Shown here: positions 1-7,172 of the stretch, piece by piece
Layout of the letters: every line of letters begins with the position of its first letter
Position numbering within the stretch: position 1 is the stretch's first letter
From: Gammaproteobacteria bacterium
GTDB lineage: Bacteria > Pseudomonadota > Gammaproteobacteria > Steroidobacterales > Steroidobacteraceae
NCBI GenBank assembly: GCA_003132025.1
Contig: PKWJ01000009.1
Coordinates: 631-64,630, forward strand
Direction: 5' to 3'
Length of the DNA: 64,000 nt
The notes under the pieces: model-generated
What the model was told of the DNA's origin: nothing
Seen by the model: the letters and a program-made list of their open reading frames with translations, nothing else
Database searches by the model: none
Made by a program: the position numbers and the translations under genes

Positions 1-2
1 GA

Positions 3-212
3 GGGGTCAACGGGTTGATTGTCAGATCATGGGTATGCTGCCACTGTGGTGACTGGCACGACCGGGACGTGAATGCGGCCCGGAATATTCTGATCGGGTC
101 CAGGTGGCGGACCTCCGTGAGCGGGAACGAGCTTTCCTACTGGCTGATCCCGCCGAGCAACGCGCATCATGTTCGCGAGGCAGGGAAAGAAACAGCCATA
201 GCGGCAGCGTGA
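3..212 (+). CDS. tnpB: IS200/IS605-family TnpB, C-terminal end (partial at left edge)
   Basis: The frame is open from the first bases of the window and ends at 212, so only the last ~69 residues are present. The peptide has a CxxC pair followed by HDRDVNAARNIL, which is the C-terminal zinc ribbon and final RuvC aspartate block of TnpB/IS1341-type proteins. The tail after it (GNEL...PPS...REAG) also resembles the usual end of this family. TnpB is an RNA-guided nuclease carried by these elements, and its guide (omega) RNA normally overlaps the 3' end of the gene and the element right end, so that RNA should lie around the stop codon, but I cannot define its end. The element stops only about 35 bp before the next gene. 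The ORF-track start is an internal TTG, not the true start. Confidence 0.85.
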   Translation, partial: GVNGLIVRSWVCCHCGDWHDRDVNAARNILIGSRWRTSVSGNELSYWLIPPSNAHHVREAGKETAIAAA

Positions 213-246
213 GCATCGGCATAGCGCCCATGAGCCGGATATTGAC

Positions 247-870
247 ATGAGCAGCCGTAGTCGAGCGACGCTGCACGCGATCGTTCTGGCCGCTGGCGCT
301 TCGAGCCGTTTCGGGTCGCCGAAACAACTGGTCCGATTTGAAGGCCAACCGCTGATCCAGCGCGTGATCGCCGGCGCCACCGAGCTCGCAGGCAGCGCCG
401 TGACGGTGGTGCTCGGCGCCTATGCGGCCGAGATCGCCTCCACGCTGCCGCCTGGCAGCGCCAGCATCATCCTCAACCGTGATTGGCAACAGGGTATCGC
501 CAGTTCCATCCGCGCCGCGGTCACTCGCCTGCCCGGCGCCTGTGACGGCGTGCTGCTGCTGCTCGCCGACCAGCCGCTGGTTGGCAGCCACAGCCTCGGC
601 CGACTCGCTGCGGCCTGGCGCCGCCAGCCGCGCAGTATCGTCGCCTCACGCTATGGCGCCGTTACCGGCGTGCCGGCGATCTTTCCGCGTTGGTGCTTCA
701 GCGACCTCGGGGCGTTGCGCGGCGACCAGGGCGCGCGCGTGGTGCTGCGTCGCTACGCCGATCATGTGGTGCGCCTGGCCCACCCGGAGGCGGAGGTCGA
801 CATCGACTACCCGGAAGACCTGCTGGAGCTACGCACCGACGAGGCCCCGAACATCGACGTCGGCCAGTGA
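247..870 (+). CDS. MocA-like molybdenum cofactor cytidylyltransferase / NTP transferase
   Basis: A 207-aa cytosolic protein of the MobA-like NTP-transferase fold. The nucleotide-binding signature LAAGASSRFGSPKQ lies near residues 14-27, the metal-binding LADQP near residue 100, and the C-terminal DIDYPEDL matches the DIDTPEDL end motif of MocA-type enzymes. Length is normal for the family. Such enzymes transfer CMP (or another NMP) to molybdopterin or a related cofactor and usually sit beside molybdenum hydroxylase genes. None is visible here, so the substrate is uncertain. The gene begins just downstream of the tnpB end, so its native promoter may have been replaced or displaced by the insertion. 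The ATG has only a weak ribosome site. Confidence 0.8.
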   Translation: MSSRSRATLHAIVLAAGASSRFGSPKQLVRFEGQPLIQRVIAGATELAGSAVTVVLGAYAAEIASTLPPGSASIILNRDWQQGIASSIRAAVTRLPGACDGVLLLLADQPLVGSHSLGRLAAAWRRQPRSIVASRYGAVTGVPAIFPRWCFSDLGALRGDQGARVVLRRYADHVVRLAHPEAEVDIDYPEDLLELRTDEAPNIDVGQ

Positions 871-898
871 AGCCTGCCTCAGGATAAAGCGTCGCGCG

Positions 899-1606
899 CT
901 ATTTCTTTTCGCCGGGCCGCGTCTCCTGCTGCACTAACCATTTCACCAGCTCGATTGTTTCGTTGTAGCCGCCGGCGGACACCGGATTGAGTCGATACTT
1001 GCCGTTGACGATGATACTCGGCGTCTCGCTGACACCGTAGCTCCTGATGAGTTCATCCGCCTGCCTGACCTTAACGTCGACCGCGAACGAGCCCGCGGTT
1101 GCAAGAAAGGCCTCCGCCTTCACGCCGGCAGCCTTGGCATAGAACTCAGCGGCATCAGCTATGGTCGGCGCCGGCCGCTTGACGCGCTGCGTAGCCGGAT
1201 CAAACACCGCCAGCTCACCGGTCTTCCAGACGGCATCGAACATCGCGTGATGGGTGCGTTGGTCGATGCCCAGCTCCCGGGCGGCCAGATAGGCGCGCTG
1301 AAACATCGGCCAGTCCTCGTCCGGGCGAAACGAGGCCGGCAGGTAGTCCATGATCGCATTGGGCGGCAGGCTGCTCTGCAGCTGCTCCGCCACCGGATAG
1401 AAGCGATTGCAGCCCGGGCAGGCGTAAGAAAACACCTCGGTGACTTCGATCTTGCCCGCAGGCAGTCCGGTGGGCTGCACCGGGTTGATCAGGAAATAAT
1501 GCACGCCAGCAGTCCAGCGCGAATCGGCCTCAGCTCTCGGGGCGGCTGCGAGCAGCACCAGCACAATCGTCATCATCATCTGTACATGGAATGCGCGTTG
1601 TCGCAT
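899..1606 (-). CDS. dsbA: DsbA/DsbL-type thiol:disulfide interchange protein
   Basis: A 235-aa periplasmic thioredoxin-fold protein. I place the start at 1606, because the ATG there has a GGAGAA ribosome site about 10 bases upstream and opens a clear signal peptide (MRQRAFHVQMMM...AAAPRAEA). The active site is CPGC (C63/C66) in the context EVFSYACPGCNRFYP. The cis-proline loop is SETPSIIVNGKYR, near residue 195. CPGC differs from the CPHC of E. coli DsbA, and the intervening dipeptide tunes redox potential in this family. The middle part (YLPASFRPDEDWPMFQRAY...MFDAVWKTGELAV) is typical of gammaproteobacterial DsbA/DsbL. The track's longer 336-aa ORF includes an unrelated upstream segment described separately. 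Confidence 0.88.
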   Translation of the reverse strand: MRQRAFHVQMMMTIVLVLLAAAPRAEADSRWTAGVHYFLINPVQPTGLPAGKIEVTEVFSYACPGCNRFYPVAEQLQSSLPPNAIMDYLPASFRPDEDWPMFQRAYLAARELGIDQRTHHAMFDAVWKTGELAVFDPATQRVKRPAPTIADAAEFYAKAAGVKAEAFLATAGSFAVDVKVRQADELIRSYGVSETPSIIVNGKYRLNPVSAGGYNETIELVKWLVQQETRPGEKK

Positions 1607-1909
1607 GGGTTTCTCCGCTGACGTTGATCGGCGGCGGCGTGCACCGACGGCGAGCGCGGCCAGCGCTGCGAGCGCCGCGAATGCCTGGTGGTCCAGCTGT
1701 GACTGGCGCTGCATCCGGTCGGCAGACAGCGGCGTCGGGCTAGCGACCGTGCGCAGCTTGAGGATGATGCGGTGTGTCGCAGCCGGCACAGGCGCTGGCG
1801 GTGCATTGGGCGGGTTGACAGGCGCCGCGCCGACGCCGAACGCCAGCCAGATCGCCGCCGACCAACCCAACAGCCCGGCCCGTACCCGCATCAGCTCTCC
1901 CCTGAGCAA
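1607..1909 (-). pseudogene. N-terminal remnant of a secreted protein, in frame with dsbA
   Basis: About 100 codons that run in frame into dsbA without a stop. They begin with a second, complete signal-peptide-like stretch (MRVRAGLLGWSAAIWLAFGVGA) followed by a Pro-rich linker and THRIILKLRTV, which resembles the start of an S8-peptidase inhibitor-type propeptide. The segment ends in low-complexity Ala/Leu and Arg runs. Because dsbA has its own ribosome site and signal peptide, I read this as the 5' remnant of another secreted protein whose remainder was lost, not as a real N-terminal extension. The peptidase assignment is weak. Confidence 0.35.
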
Positions 1910-2106
1910 ACAATGGATCTTACGGGTTCAGCCGGCATGATGCTTGTGGCGCAAGTCCGGAGCCAGGCGCGGTTCGTGGTGGCTGGCGTCAGGCTGAGCC
2001 TTATGTCTGGCATCAGCACTGGGTCACTTCGGGAGCCGGGCGGGCAAAACCGCAGGTCGACGCTGGCCGACCGCCGACGACGCTTGCGGTCGGAGCGCAT
2101 CGCGCA

Positions 2107-2583
2107 TTACGCGCGGCGCGTACCCGATTGCAGGTAATTGGCAAGACCGGCGATGCAACCCTCCCAACCCTGCTCATGGCGCCGGCGAATGGGGACTGTG
2201 GGGATGCCCTCGTGCGTGACGATGACTTCCGTGGCCTCGCCCTGCGGCCTGAACTGCACTGTCACTCTCTCGGTCGGGCCCGACACCGGTTCCAGTGCCC
2301 AGGTGTAGACCAGCTTATAGGGAGCTTCGACGGTTTCGAATTCCCCGGCAATCCACAGTATCCTTCCGTCCGGCAAGCGATTGGCGATGCGATAGCGGCC
2401 GCCGACGCGCAAATCCACCGTGGCATCGATACACACCACCCCTTCCGGTCCCCACCAGTGCCGCAGCTGTGCTGCTTGCGTCCAGGCCTCGAACAGCCTT
2501 GCGGCACTGGCCCGGATGGTTCTGCGGACGATGAGAGTGGGGATCGGCGCGGCAGCCTCGCGTTCAGTGCGATCAGCGGCCAT
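2107..2583 (-). CDS. SRPBCC (AHSA1-like) domain protein
   Basis: A 158-aa START-like/SRPBCC protein of the Hsp90-ATPase-activator-homolog (AHSA1) type. It has the characteristic opening VRRTIRASAARLFEAWTQAAQLRHWWGPEG, a middle LRVGGRYRI, and an ending HEGIPTV...HEQGWEGCIAGLANYL. These small proteins form a hydrophobic ligand cavity and have no single known reaction. The ATG at 2583 lies inside the end of the upstream arsR-type gene (11-bp overlap), which argues for translational coupling and against the longer track start at 2652. ArsR plus AHSA1 pairs are a common arrangement in bacteria, in which the ArsR protein controls both genes. The ligand is unknown. Confidence 0.85.
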   Translation of the reverse strand: MAADRTEREAAAPIPTLIVRRTIRASAARLFEAWTQAAQLRHWWGPEGVVCIDATVDLRVGGRYRIANRLPDGRILWIAGEFETVEAPYKLVYTWALEPVSGPTERVTVQFRPQGEATEVIVTHEGIPTVPIRRRHEQGWEGCIAGLANYLQSGTRRA

Positions 2584-2965
2584 GCCTGCCCCGCGCTGCA
2601 GTCCGGCGGCCGGCGCCACCTTCGCTATCAACATAGCGCTCCAGCGCCTCAAGGTTGCCCTGCCAGAACCGCCGGTAGTAGACCAGCCAAGCGTCGGCCC
2701 TCTTCAGCGGAGCGGCGGCCAGGGAACACTCATGCACGCGGCCATCGACATTGCGCGCCACCAGCCCGGCGTCTTCCAGCACCCGGATGTGCCTGGATAC
2801 GGCCGGCAACGACATGTCGAATGGTTTGGCAAGCTCGGTGATCATCGCCGGCCGAACGGCCAGCCGGGCCAGCAGCGTTCGTCGCGTCCGATCAGCTAGC
2901 GCGTGGAATACGGCGTCCAGCCGAGCATCGGCCGAGCCGCCTCTAGCGCCAGCACTTGACTGCAT
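2573..2965 (-). CDS. ArsR-family winged-helix repressor
   Basis: A 130-aa ArsR/SmtB-type regulator. The winged helix-turn-helix covers roughly residues 12-90, with LDAVFHALADRTRRTLLARL, ITELAKPFDMSLPAVSRHIRVLEDAGLV as the recognition region, and a wing at RNVDGRVHECSL. No metal-binding cysteine cluster is visible, so it belongs to the non-metal subgroup that is usually coupled to AHSA1/SRPBCC genes. It is followed by such a gene with an 11-bp overlap, and a second SRPBCC gene is transcribed divergently. A perfect 20-bp palindrome between the two transcription units is the obvious operator, so autorepression and control of both SRPBCC genes are likely. Confidence 0.9.
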   Translation of the reverse strand: MQSSAGARGGSADARLDAVFHALADRTRRTLLARLAVRPAMITELAKPFDMSLPAVSRHIRVLEDAGLVARNVDGRVHECSLAAAPLKRADAWLVYYRRFWQGNLEALERYVDSEGGAGRRTAARGRHGR

Positions 2966-2991
2966 CGCACCTCTCCATTACAAAGACCAAA

Positions 2992-3011
2992 ATTAAACAT
3001 TAATGTTTAAT
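2992..3011. promoter_or_regulatory. Perfect 20-bp palindrome, probable ArsR operator
   Basis: The sequence ATTAAACATTAATGTTTAAT is identical to its reverse complement. It sits 27 bp upstream of the arsR-type start and 46 bp before the divergent SRPBCC gene, in an AT-rich patch within otherwise GC-rich DNA. Size, symmetry and position fit an ArsR-family operator that controls both directions. The regulator-site link is inferred from position. Confidence 0.75.
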
Positions 3012-3056
3012 ATTATAAGGTCCGTTACGGCGACGCCAGCACCTGGAGATCATCTC

Positions 3057-3626
3057 ATGTCTACCCACGGCTTTACGCGCAGAAATCTGGTGTTCAGTAT
3101 CGCGACGATGCCGACCGCGCTCGGCCTGGCCGCACCTGCCGTCAAAGCTGAGGACAACGCGGACTCCGAGCAGGAGATCATTCACAGCGCCGAGGCGATC
3201 CATCAGCAGATGCTGTTCCTGGCCAGCCGCGATCGCGTCTACCGCGCATTGACCGACAGCGTCGCCTTCGACCGCGTGGTACGCCTCAGCGAGGCCGTGG
3301 CATCCGGCATGGTTCCCGCCACCGCCAAACCGAGTCGGATCAGCCGCAGCGTCGGGGGCGCCTTTTCCTTGTTTGGCGGCTACATTAGCGGACTACAGGT
3401 GGAACTGTTGCGCGATCAGCGGATCGTGCAGGCGTGGCGCGCGGCCAGCTGGAATCGCGGTGAATATTCGATTGCGAGCTTTGTGCTGGCCGATGAAGGC
3501 TCAGCGACTCGATTGATTTTCGACCACCGGGGTTTTCCGGCCGGCGCGGCGCAACACCTGGCGGCAGGCTGGCACGGCAACTATTGGCAGCCGCTGGCGA
3601 AGGTCCTGGCCCAGGCGGGACACTGA
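3057..3626 (+). CDS. Exported SRPBCC-like protein with twin-arginine-type signal
   Basis: A 189-aa protein. I prefer the ATG at 3057, because GGAG lies 8 bases upstream and the track start at 3003 falls within the operator. The N-terminus MSTHGFTRRNLVFSIATMPTALGLAAPAVKAED carries an RR pair before a hydrophobic core and an A-x-A-like cleavage site, so Tat or Sec export is expected. The mature part (IHQQMLFLASRDRVYRALTDSVAFDRVV ... RLIFDHRGFPAGAAQHLAAGWHGNYWQPL) follows the SRPBCC/AHSA1 pattern. It is transcribed divergently from the ArsR/SRPBCC pair across the palindrome, so it is probably in the same regulon. An exported member of this fold is less usual than a cytosolic one. Ligand and role are unknown. 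Confidence 0.75.
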   Translation: MSTHGFTRRNLVFSIATMPTALGLAAPAVKAEDNADSEQEIIHSAEAIHQQMLFLASRDRVYRALTDSVAFDRVVRLSEAVASGMVPATAKPSRISRSVGGAFSLFGGYISGLQVELLRDQRIVQAWRAASWNRGEYSIASFVLADEGSATRLIFDHRGFPAGAAQHLAAGWHGNYWQPLAKVLAQAGH

Positions 3627-3671
3627 CTACTACGCGACGTCCTCCGCTGCGGCGAGCGCCGGCAGATCCGA

Positions 3672-4658
3672 TTAGCGCGTCGGGCCGTCGCAATCATCGC
3701 CGCAGGCCACGGTCTCGATCTGTACCGTGGCATGCACGATATCGAGCTGGGTACGCAGCGCTCCGTGGACCCCGGCGAGGCAGGCCATGGTATCCGTACC
3801 CTCGCGAACCACCACATGCAGCGTCAGCATCGGCCGCTCGTCGTTCAGCGACCAGGCGTGCACGTGATGCACCGCCGTCACCGTCGGCACTGCCGCTTTG
3901 ATCTGCCGCTCTACCTCGGCGGCGTCGAACGCCGCCGGCGTGCCTTCCAGCAGGATGTGGGCCGATTCGCGCGTAATGCGATAGCCGCCGCGCACGATCA
4001 GTATCGCCGTGATCATCGACAGGATTGGATCGATCGGCGTCCAGTGGGTGAGCCAGATCAGCAATCCCGCCACCAGGGCGCCGATGTTGCCGAGGATGTC
4101 CGCGGCCACGTGCAGCAACGCACTGCGCACATTGAGGGTGCGCTCGCCGCGCGACAGCACCAGGTAGCTGAGCACGTTGGCGGCCACGCCGAGTGCCGCC
4201 ACCGCCATCATGGTGCGCGCCTGGATCGCCGCCGGCGACACCAGTCGATGCGCCGCCTCCAACACGATCCACGCGGACAGCAGCAGCAGCGCCAGGCCGT
4301 TGACGAATGCTGCCAACACCTGCCAGCGATGATGACCGTAACTCATCACCTGGCTCACCGGCCGGCGCGCGGCGCGCACCGCCGCGTAACTCATGGCCAG
4401 CGCCCCGGCATCGGCCAGCATGTGCGCAGCATCGGCGATCAGTGCGAGCGATCCGGCGAGCCAGCCGCCGATCGCCTCGGCGATCATGAACCCGGCAGTG
4501 ATCCACAGCGCCAACAGCAGCGCGGTCTCGCTGGCACCCTTGCCATGAGCATGACCGGCGTGCGCATGGTGGCCATGCGAGCGGTCACGACCATGCGCAT
4601 GGTCATGATCATGGTGGTGCCCATGATCATGTGGGCGCACCGTGCTGCGTAACGACAT
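3672..4658 (-). CDS. Cation diffusion facilitator (Zn/Cd efflux, CzcD/ZitB type)
   Basis: A 328-aa inner-membrane CDF antiporter that exports Zn2+, Cd2+ or similar ions in exchange for protons. The N-terminus is strongly His-rich (about 13 His in the first 40 residues), as is usual for Zn/Cd members. Six membrane spans follow. The paired metal sites D76/H79-D83 in TM2 and H183-D187 in TM5 are visible in ADAAHMLADAG and LLHVAADILG. A cytosolic C-terminal metal-binding domain ends in VACGDDCDG. The gene is divergent from a CadR-type MerR regulator, and its promoter has the elongated spacer typical of MerR-activated metal efflux genes. Confidence 0.93.
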   Translation of the reverse strand: MSLRSTVRPHDHGHHHDHDHAHGRDRSHGHHAHAGHAHGKGASETALLLALWITAGFMIAEAIGGWLAGSLALIADAAHMLADAGALAMSYAAVRAARRPVSQVMSYGHHRWQVLAAFVNGLALLLLSAWIVLEAAHRLVSPAAIQARTMMAVAALGVAANVLSYLVLSRGERTLNVRSALLHVAADILGNIGALVAGLLIWLTHWTPIDPILSMITAILIVRGGYRITRESAHILLEGTPAAFDAAEVERQIKAAVPTVTAVHHVHAWSLNDERPMLTLHVVVREGTDTMACLAGVHGALRTQLDIVHATVQIETVACGDDCDGPTR

Positions 4659-4690
4659 TGTGCGGCTCCCGCGGCTGCAGATTGCCGATT

Positions 4691-4725
4691 AAGAACCCTG
4701 TAGCTACTATAGAGTCAAATCAAAC
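4691..4725 (-). promoter_or_regulatory. MerR/CadR-type operator-promoter for the CDF gene
   Basis: Read on the minus strand, TTGACT is followed by a 20-bp spacer and TTAATC. The spacer contains the interrupted dyad ACTCTATAGTAGCTACAGGGT, which is very close to the CadR/PbrR operator pattern. The overlong 20-bp spacer is the hallmark of promoters that MerR proteins activate by underwinding DNA. The site lies in the 82-bp gap between the divergent CDF and cadR genes, so the regulator is probably controlled from the same site. Confidence 0.85.
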
Positions 4726-4740
4726 CATCGGAGTCGCGGC

Positions 4741-5235
4741 ATGAGTCACGGAATCACCATCGGCGTGCTCGCCAAGCGCACTCAGTGCCAGGCCGAGACC
4801 ATCCGCTACTACGAGCGCGAAGGCCTGTTGCCAGCCCCGGCGCGATCACAGGGCAACTACCGCCAGTACGACACGACGCATGTCGAGCGACTGTCATTCA
4901 TCCGCCATTGCCGCTCGCTGGATATGACGCTGGAGGAGATTCGTGCGCTGCTGGATTTTCGCGATGCGCCGACCCGCAATTGCGCCGAAGTCAGCGCGCT
5001 GCTGGATGAACACGTGCGCCACGTCGCCGATCGAATTGCCGAGTTGCGGCGACTGCAGCGGCAACTCGGGCACCTGCGCGGATTGTGCGCACAGCCCGGG
5101 CAGGCGGAGCGCTGCGGAATTCTCAATGCGATGTCGCGCGCCTCCAAGCGTGCAGGCACGGCTGGCGCGTCAGCACACGTGCACGGCACCCATCGCCGCC
5201 GCGGCTCTGGTGCCAGTCGGGGAACGGACAAGTAA
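4741..5235 (+). CDS. cadR: CadR/PbrR-type Cd(II)/Pb(II)-responsive MerR regulator
   Basis: A 164-aa MerR-family activator. The N-terminal helix-turn-helix with IGVLAKRTQCQAETIRYYEREGLL is followed by the coiled dimerisation helix. Cysteines that match the CadR metal site are C81 (NCAEVSALLDEH), C116 (LRGLCAQPG) and C125 (ERCGIL). The tail contains HVHGTHRR, comparable to the His-rich end of CadR. Divergence from the CDF gene across a matching operator makes metal-dependent activation of the exporter the probable role. Cd, Pb and Zn specificity cannot be separated from sequence alone. Confidence 0.9.
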   Translation: MSHGITIGVLAKRTQCQAETIRYYEREGLLPAPARSQGNYRQYDTTHVERLSFIRHCRSLDMTLEEIRALLDFRDAPTRNCAEVSALLDEHVRHVADRIAELRRLQRQLGHLRGLCAQPGQAERCGILNAMSRASKRAGTAGASAHVHGTHRRRGSGASRGTDK

Positions 5236-5553
5236 CACACCTTAAAACAATTAGTTATGCATACTTTCTAAAATTGACATCAGAACGTAGTGATGCTGCC
5301 TCGCCCACGACGAACTGGCGGCTCAGCACGTTCACGATCCGGTGCCCATGCCGCCGCTCTGCTTCTATCCGTGCCTCGCGAACGCAATAGGCGCCGCGAT
5401 GACTCGTTCCGCGCACACGATCACTCTGCCGGCGTCGATATCAGAAACGCCCCCTGGCAGGATCAACCCGGCCGCGTGAACTCGGTCGCATACAGGCAAT
5501 GGATTTCGGTTAACTATTCCCGGTGGCAACGTCCGTGCGGAGCTGATTCAGCG
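5236..5553. other. Intergenic stretch without recognised gene
   Basis: About 320 bp between cadR and a small phage-like gene. The frames open here (track entries at 5085 and 5290) have no family resemblance and read as shadows or as a 5' overextension. No hairpin with a T-run and no tRNA was noticed. Confidence 0.5.
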
Positions 5554-5976
5554 ATGATCAAGACCTACAGCCTGTATGAAGCAGCCACTGGATTGTTTAC
5601 GGGCAAGCGCCTGCATTGTGACGACGAAGGGCTGCTCGCCGTCAGATTGCCCGCCGGTACACTGGCGCTGGAAGGGGCCTACGACCACCGCAGCCAGCGA
5701 ATGGATCTGAGCACCGGCGCGGTGGTGGGCTACCGACCGCCGGCGCCCTCGGGCGATCATGAATGGGACAACGTCGGCAAGCGCTGGCAGGTCAAGGCCG
5801 CCGTTCGCGGTGCCGAGAGCCGCACCGCGGTGATCTATGCGCGAATCCAGGCACTGGAGGCAACCCAGGGCCGCGCGGTCCGCGAGGCCACCCTGGGTGA
5901 TGCCGCAGCGATGAAGCGTCTTAAGGAGATCGACGCCGAAATCAACGACCTCAGGAAGGAACTCGCCCGCGGCTGA
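5554..5976 (+). CDS. Orphan phage-tail-assembly-like hypothetical protein
   Basis: A 140-aa protein if the internal ATG at 5554 is used. The upstream part of the track ORF is Arg-rich and unlike a protein start. The segment YDHRSQRMDLSTGAVVGYRPPAP followed by a WDNVGKRW motif resembles short proteins found beside tail-fibre genes in phages and prophages, where a DHxSQRVD...TGxVVxYQPP pattern is common. The C-terminal third (ALEATQGRAVREATLGDAAAMKRLKEIDAEINDLRKEL) is a predicted amphipathic coiled coil, also usual there. No other phage gene adjoins it, so it is either a relic of a lost prophage or a domesticated gene. I do not assign a function. Confidence 0.55.
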   Translation: MIKTYSLYEAATGLFTGKRLHCDDEGLLAVRLPAGTLALEGAYDHRSQRMDLSTGAVVGYRPPAPSGDHEWDNVGKRWQVKAAVRGAESRTAVIYARIQALEATQGRAVREATLGDAAAMKRLKEIDAEINDLRKELARG

Positions 5977-6120
5977 TCCGGCGAGTCGTAGCGCCGGCGA
6001 AAACGGGAATGGGCGCGCTAATGCAAGGCATTGCGCCGCAGCATGGACCTATTGCGATAACTGCGCGCACTATGCAATTGCGCTCCTGGCGTGAGCACGT
6101 CGTTGATCGGAGAGTTAAGG

Positions 6121-7161
6121 GTGGCGTCGTCCGCATCGTGGCGCCCCTGGCCATCATTTCCCGGCGTTTCGCGTCGGCAGTTCGTGGGCTGCGGTGTGTC
6201 CTCGCTGGCGCTCGCCCCGATGACCGGATGGCCACAGAGCGCACCCCAGGATCGCAGCGTCGGCCAAGCCCCCGGCACGCCCGCGCCGGAGCAAGCCGTC
6301 GATAGGATGGCCGCCGCCACCGATGCCGACCAGCATCTCACGGTCGAAGTACGGATCGATGGCGCTGGACCATTTCAATTCGTCGTCGATACCGGCGCCG
6401 ATCGCACCGTGATTTCTGAGGAAGTCGCCGCGTCCCTGGGCCTGCAGCGCGGGCCGCAGGTCAAGCTCAACGGCATCGTGCGCTCGCTAGCCGCCGATAC
6501 GGTGCTGATCGCCAATTTTTCGCTAGGGTCGGTGGTGCGCAATAACCTGAAGTTGCCGGTGTTGCCGCGCTCCCTGCTGCAAGCCGACGGCTATCTTGGC
6601 CTGGACACGCTCGATGGACTGCGGGTGACTTTCGATTTCAGGAATCATGCGCTGGAGATTGATAGGGCGCGTTCCAGATTCGCCTCTTCATCTTCACCTT
6701 CCGCCTATAAGGTTGGATCCAACGACGCGCGCGTGCTCGCCGAAGGCTCGTCCGGGCACCTGCGGACGGTCGACTGCCACGCCGGCGGTGTCCCGGCGGC
6801 GGCCTTCATCGACAGCGGCGCCGAAGTGTCGATCGGCAACACGGCGCTGCTCGACGCAATGTTGGCTCGTCATGCCACTCGTCTCGACCTCGCTACCGTG
6901 CAGGTGAGCGGCATCACCGGCGGACAGATTGCGGGGCGTTTGGCGTTGATCGACAAGATCCAACTGCAGCGGCTCAAATTCACCAACTGCCCGCTGGTGA
7001 TCGTGGATCTGCGGGTGTTCGACATCTGGGGCCTGAGCAATAAACCGGCACTGCTGATCGGGATGAATTACCTGCGGGAATTCGCCAGCGTAGCGATCGA
7101 CTACCGCCTCAAGGAAATCCGCTTCGATCTGGCCAGCCTGCTGGTCGCCGGGCCGGCCTGA
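6121..7161 (+). CDS. Exported retropepsin-like aspartic protease with two catalytic motifs
   Basis: A 346-aa protein if the GTG at 6121 is used, which follows GGAGAGTTAAGG. The track start, GTG at 6091, is also possible. The N-terminus contains SRRQFVGCGVSSLALAP, a Tat-like or Sec signal. Two clan AA aspartyl motifs are present, FVVDTGADRTVIS and AFIDSGAEVSIGN, about 140 residues apart, each followed by a hydrophobic stretch typical of the retropepsin fold. Tandem motifs imply a single-chain pseudo-dimer, as in other bacterial clan AA proteins, since one active site needs two aspartates. Likely periplasmic, substrate unknown. The gene is isolated between a phage-like gene and a convergent TIR-like gene. 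Confidence 0.75.
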   Translation: MASSASWRPWPSFPGVSRRQFVGCGVSSLALAPMTGWPQSAPQDRSVGQAPGTPAPEQAVDRMAAATDADQHLTVEVRIDGAGPFQFVVDTGADRTVISEEVAASLGLQRGPQVKLNGIVRSLAADTVLIANFSLGSVVRNNLKLPVLPRSLLQADGYLGLDTLDGLRVTFDFRNHALEIDRARSRFASSSSPSAYKVGSNDARVLAEGSSGHLRTVDCHAGGVPAAAFIDSGAEVSIGNTALLDAMLARHATRLDLATVQVSGITGGQIAGRLALIDKIQLQRLKFTNCPLVIVDLRVFDIWGLSNKPALLIGMNYLREFASVAIDYRLKEIRFDLASLLVAGPA

Positions 7162-7172
7162 TATGCCGGCAG

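Noticed and set aside
5554-5976. Prophage at 5.5 kb
   Set aside because: Only one phage-like gene; no integrase, structural genes or attachment repeats seen.
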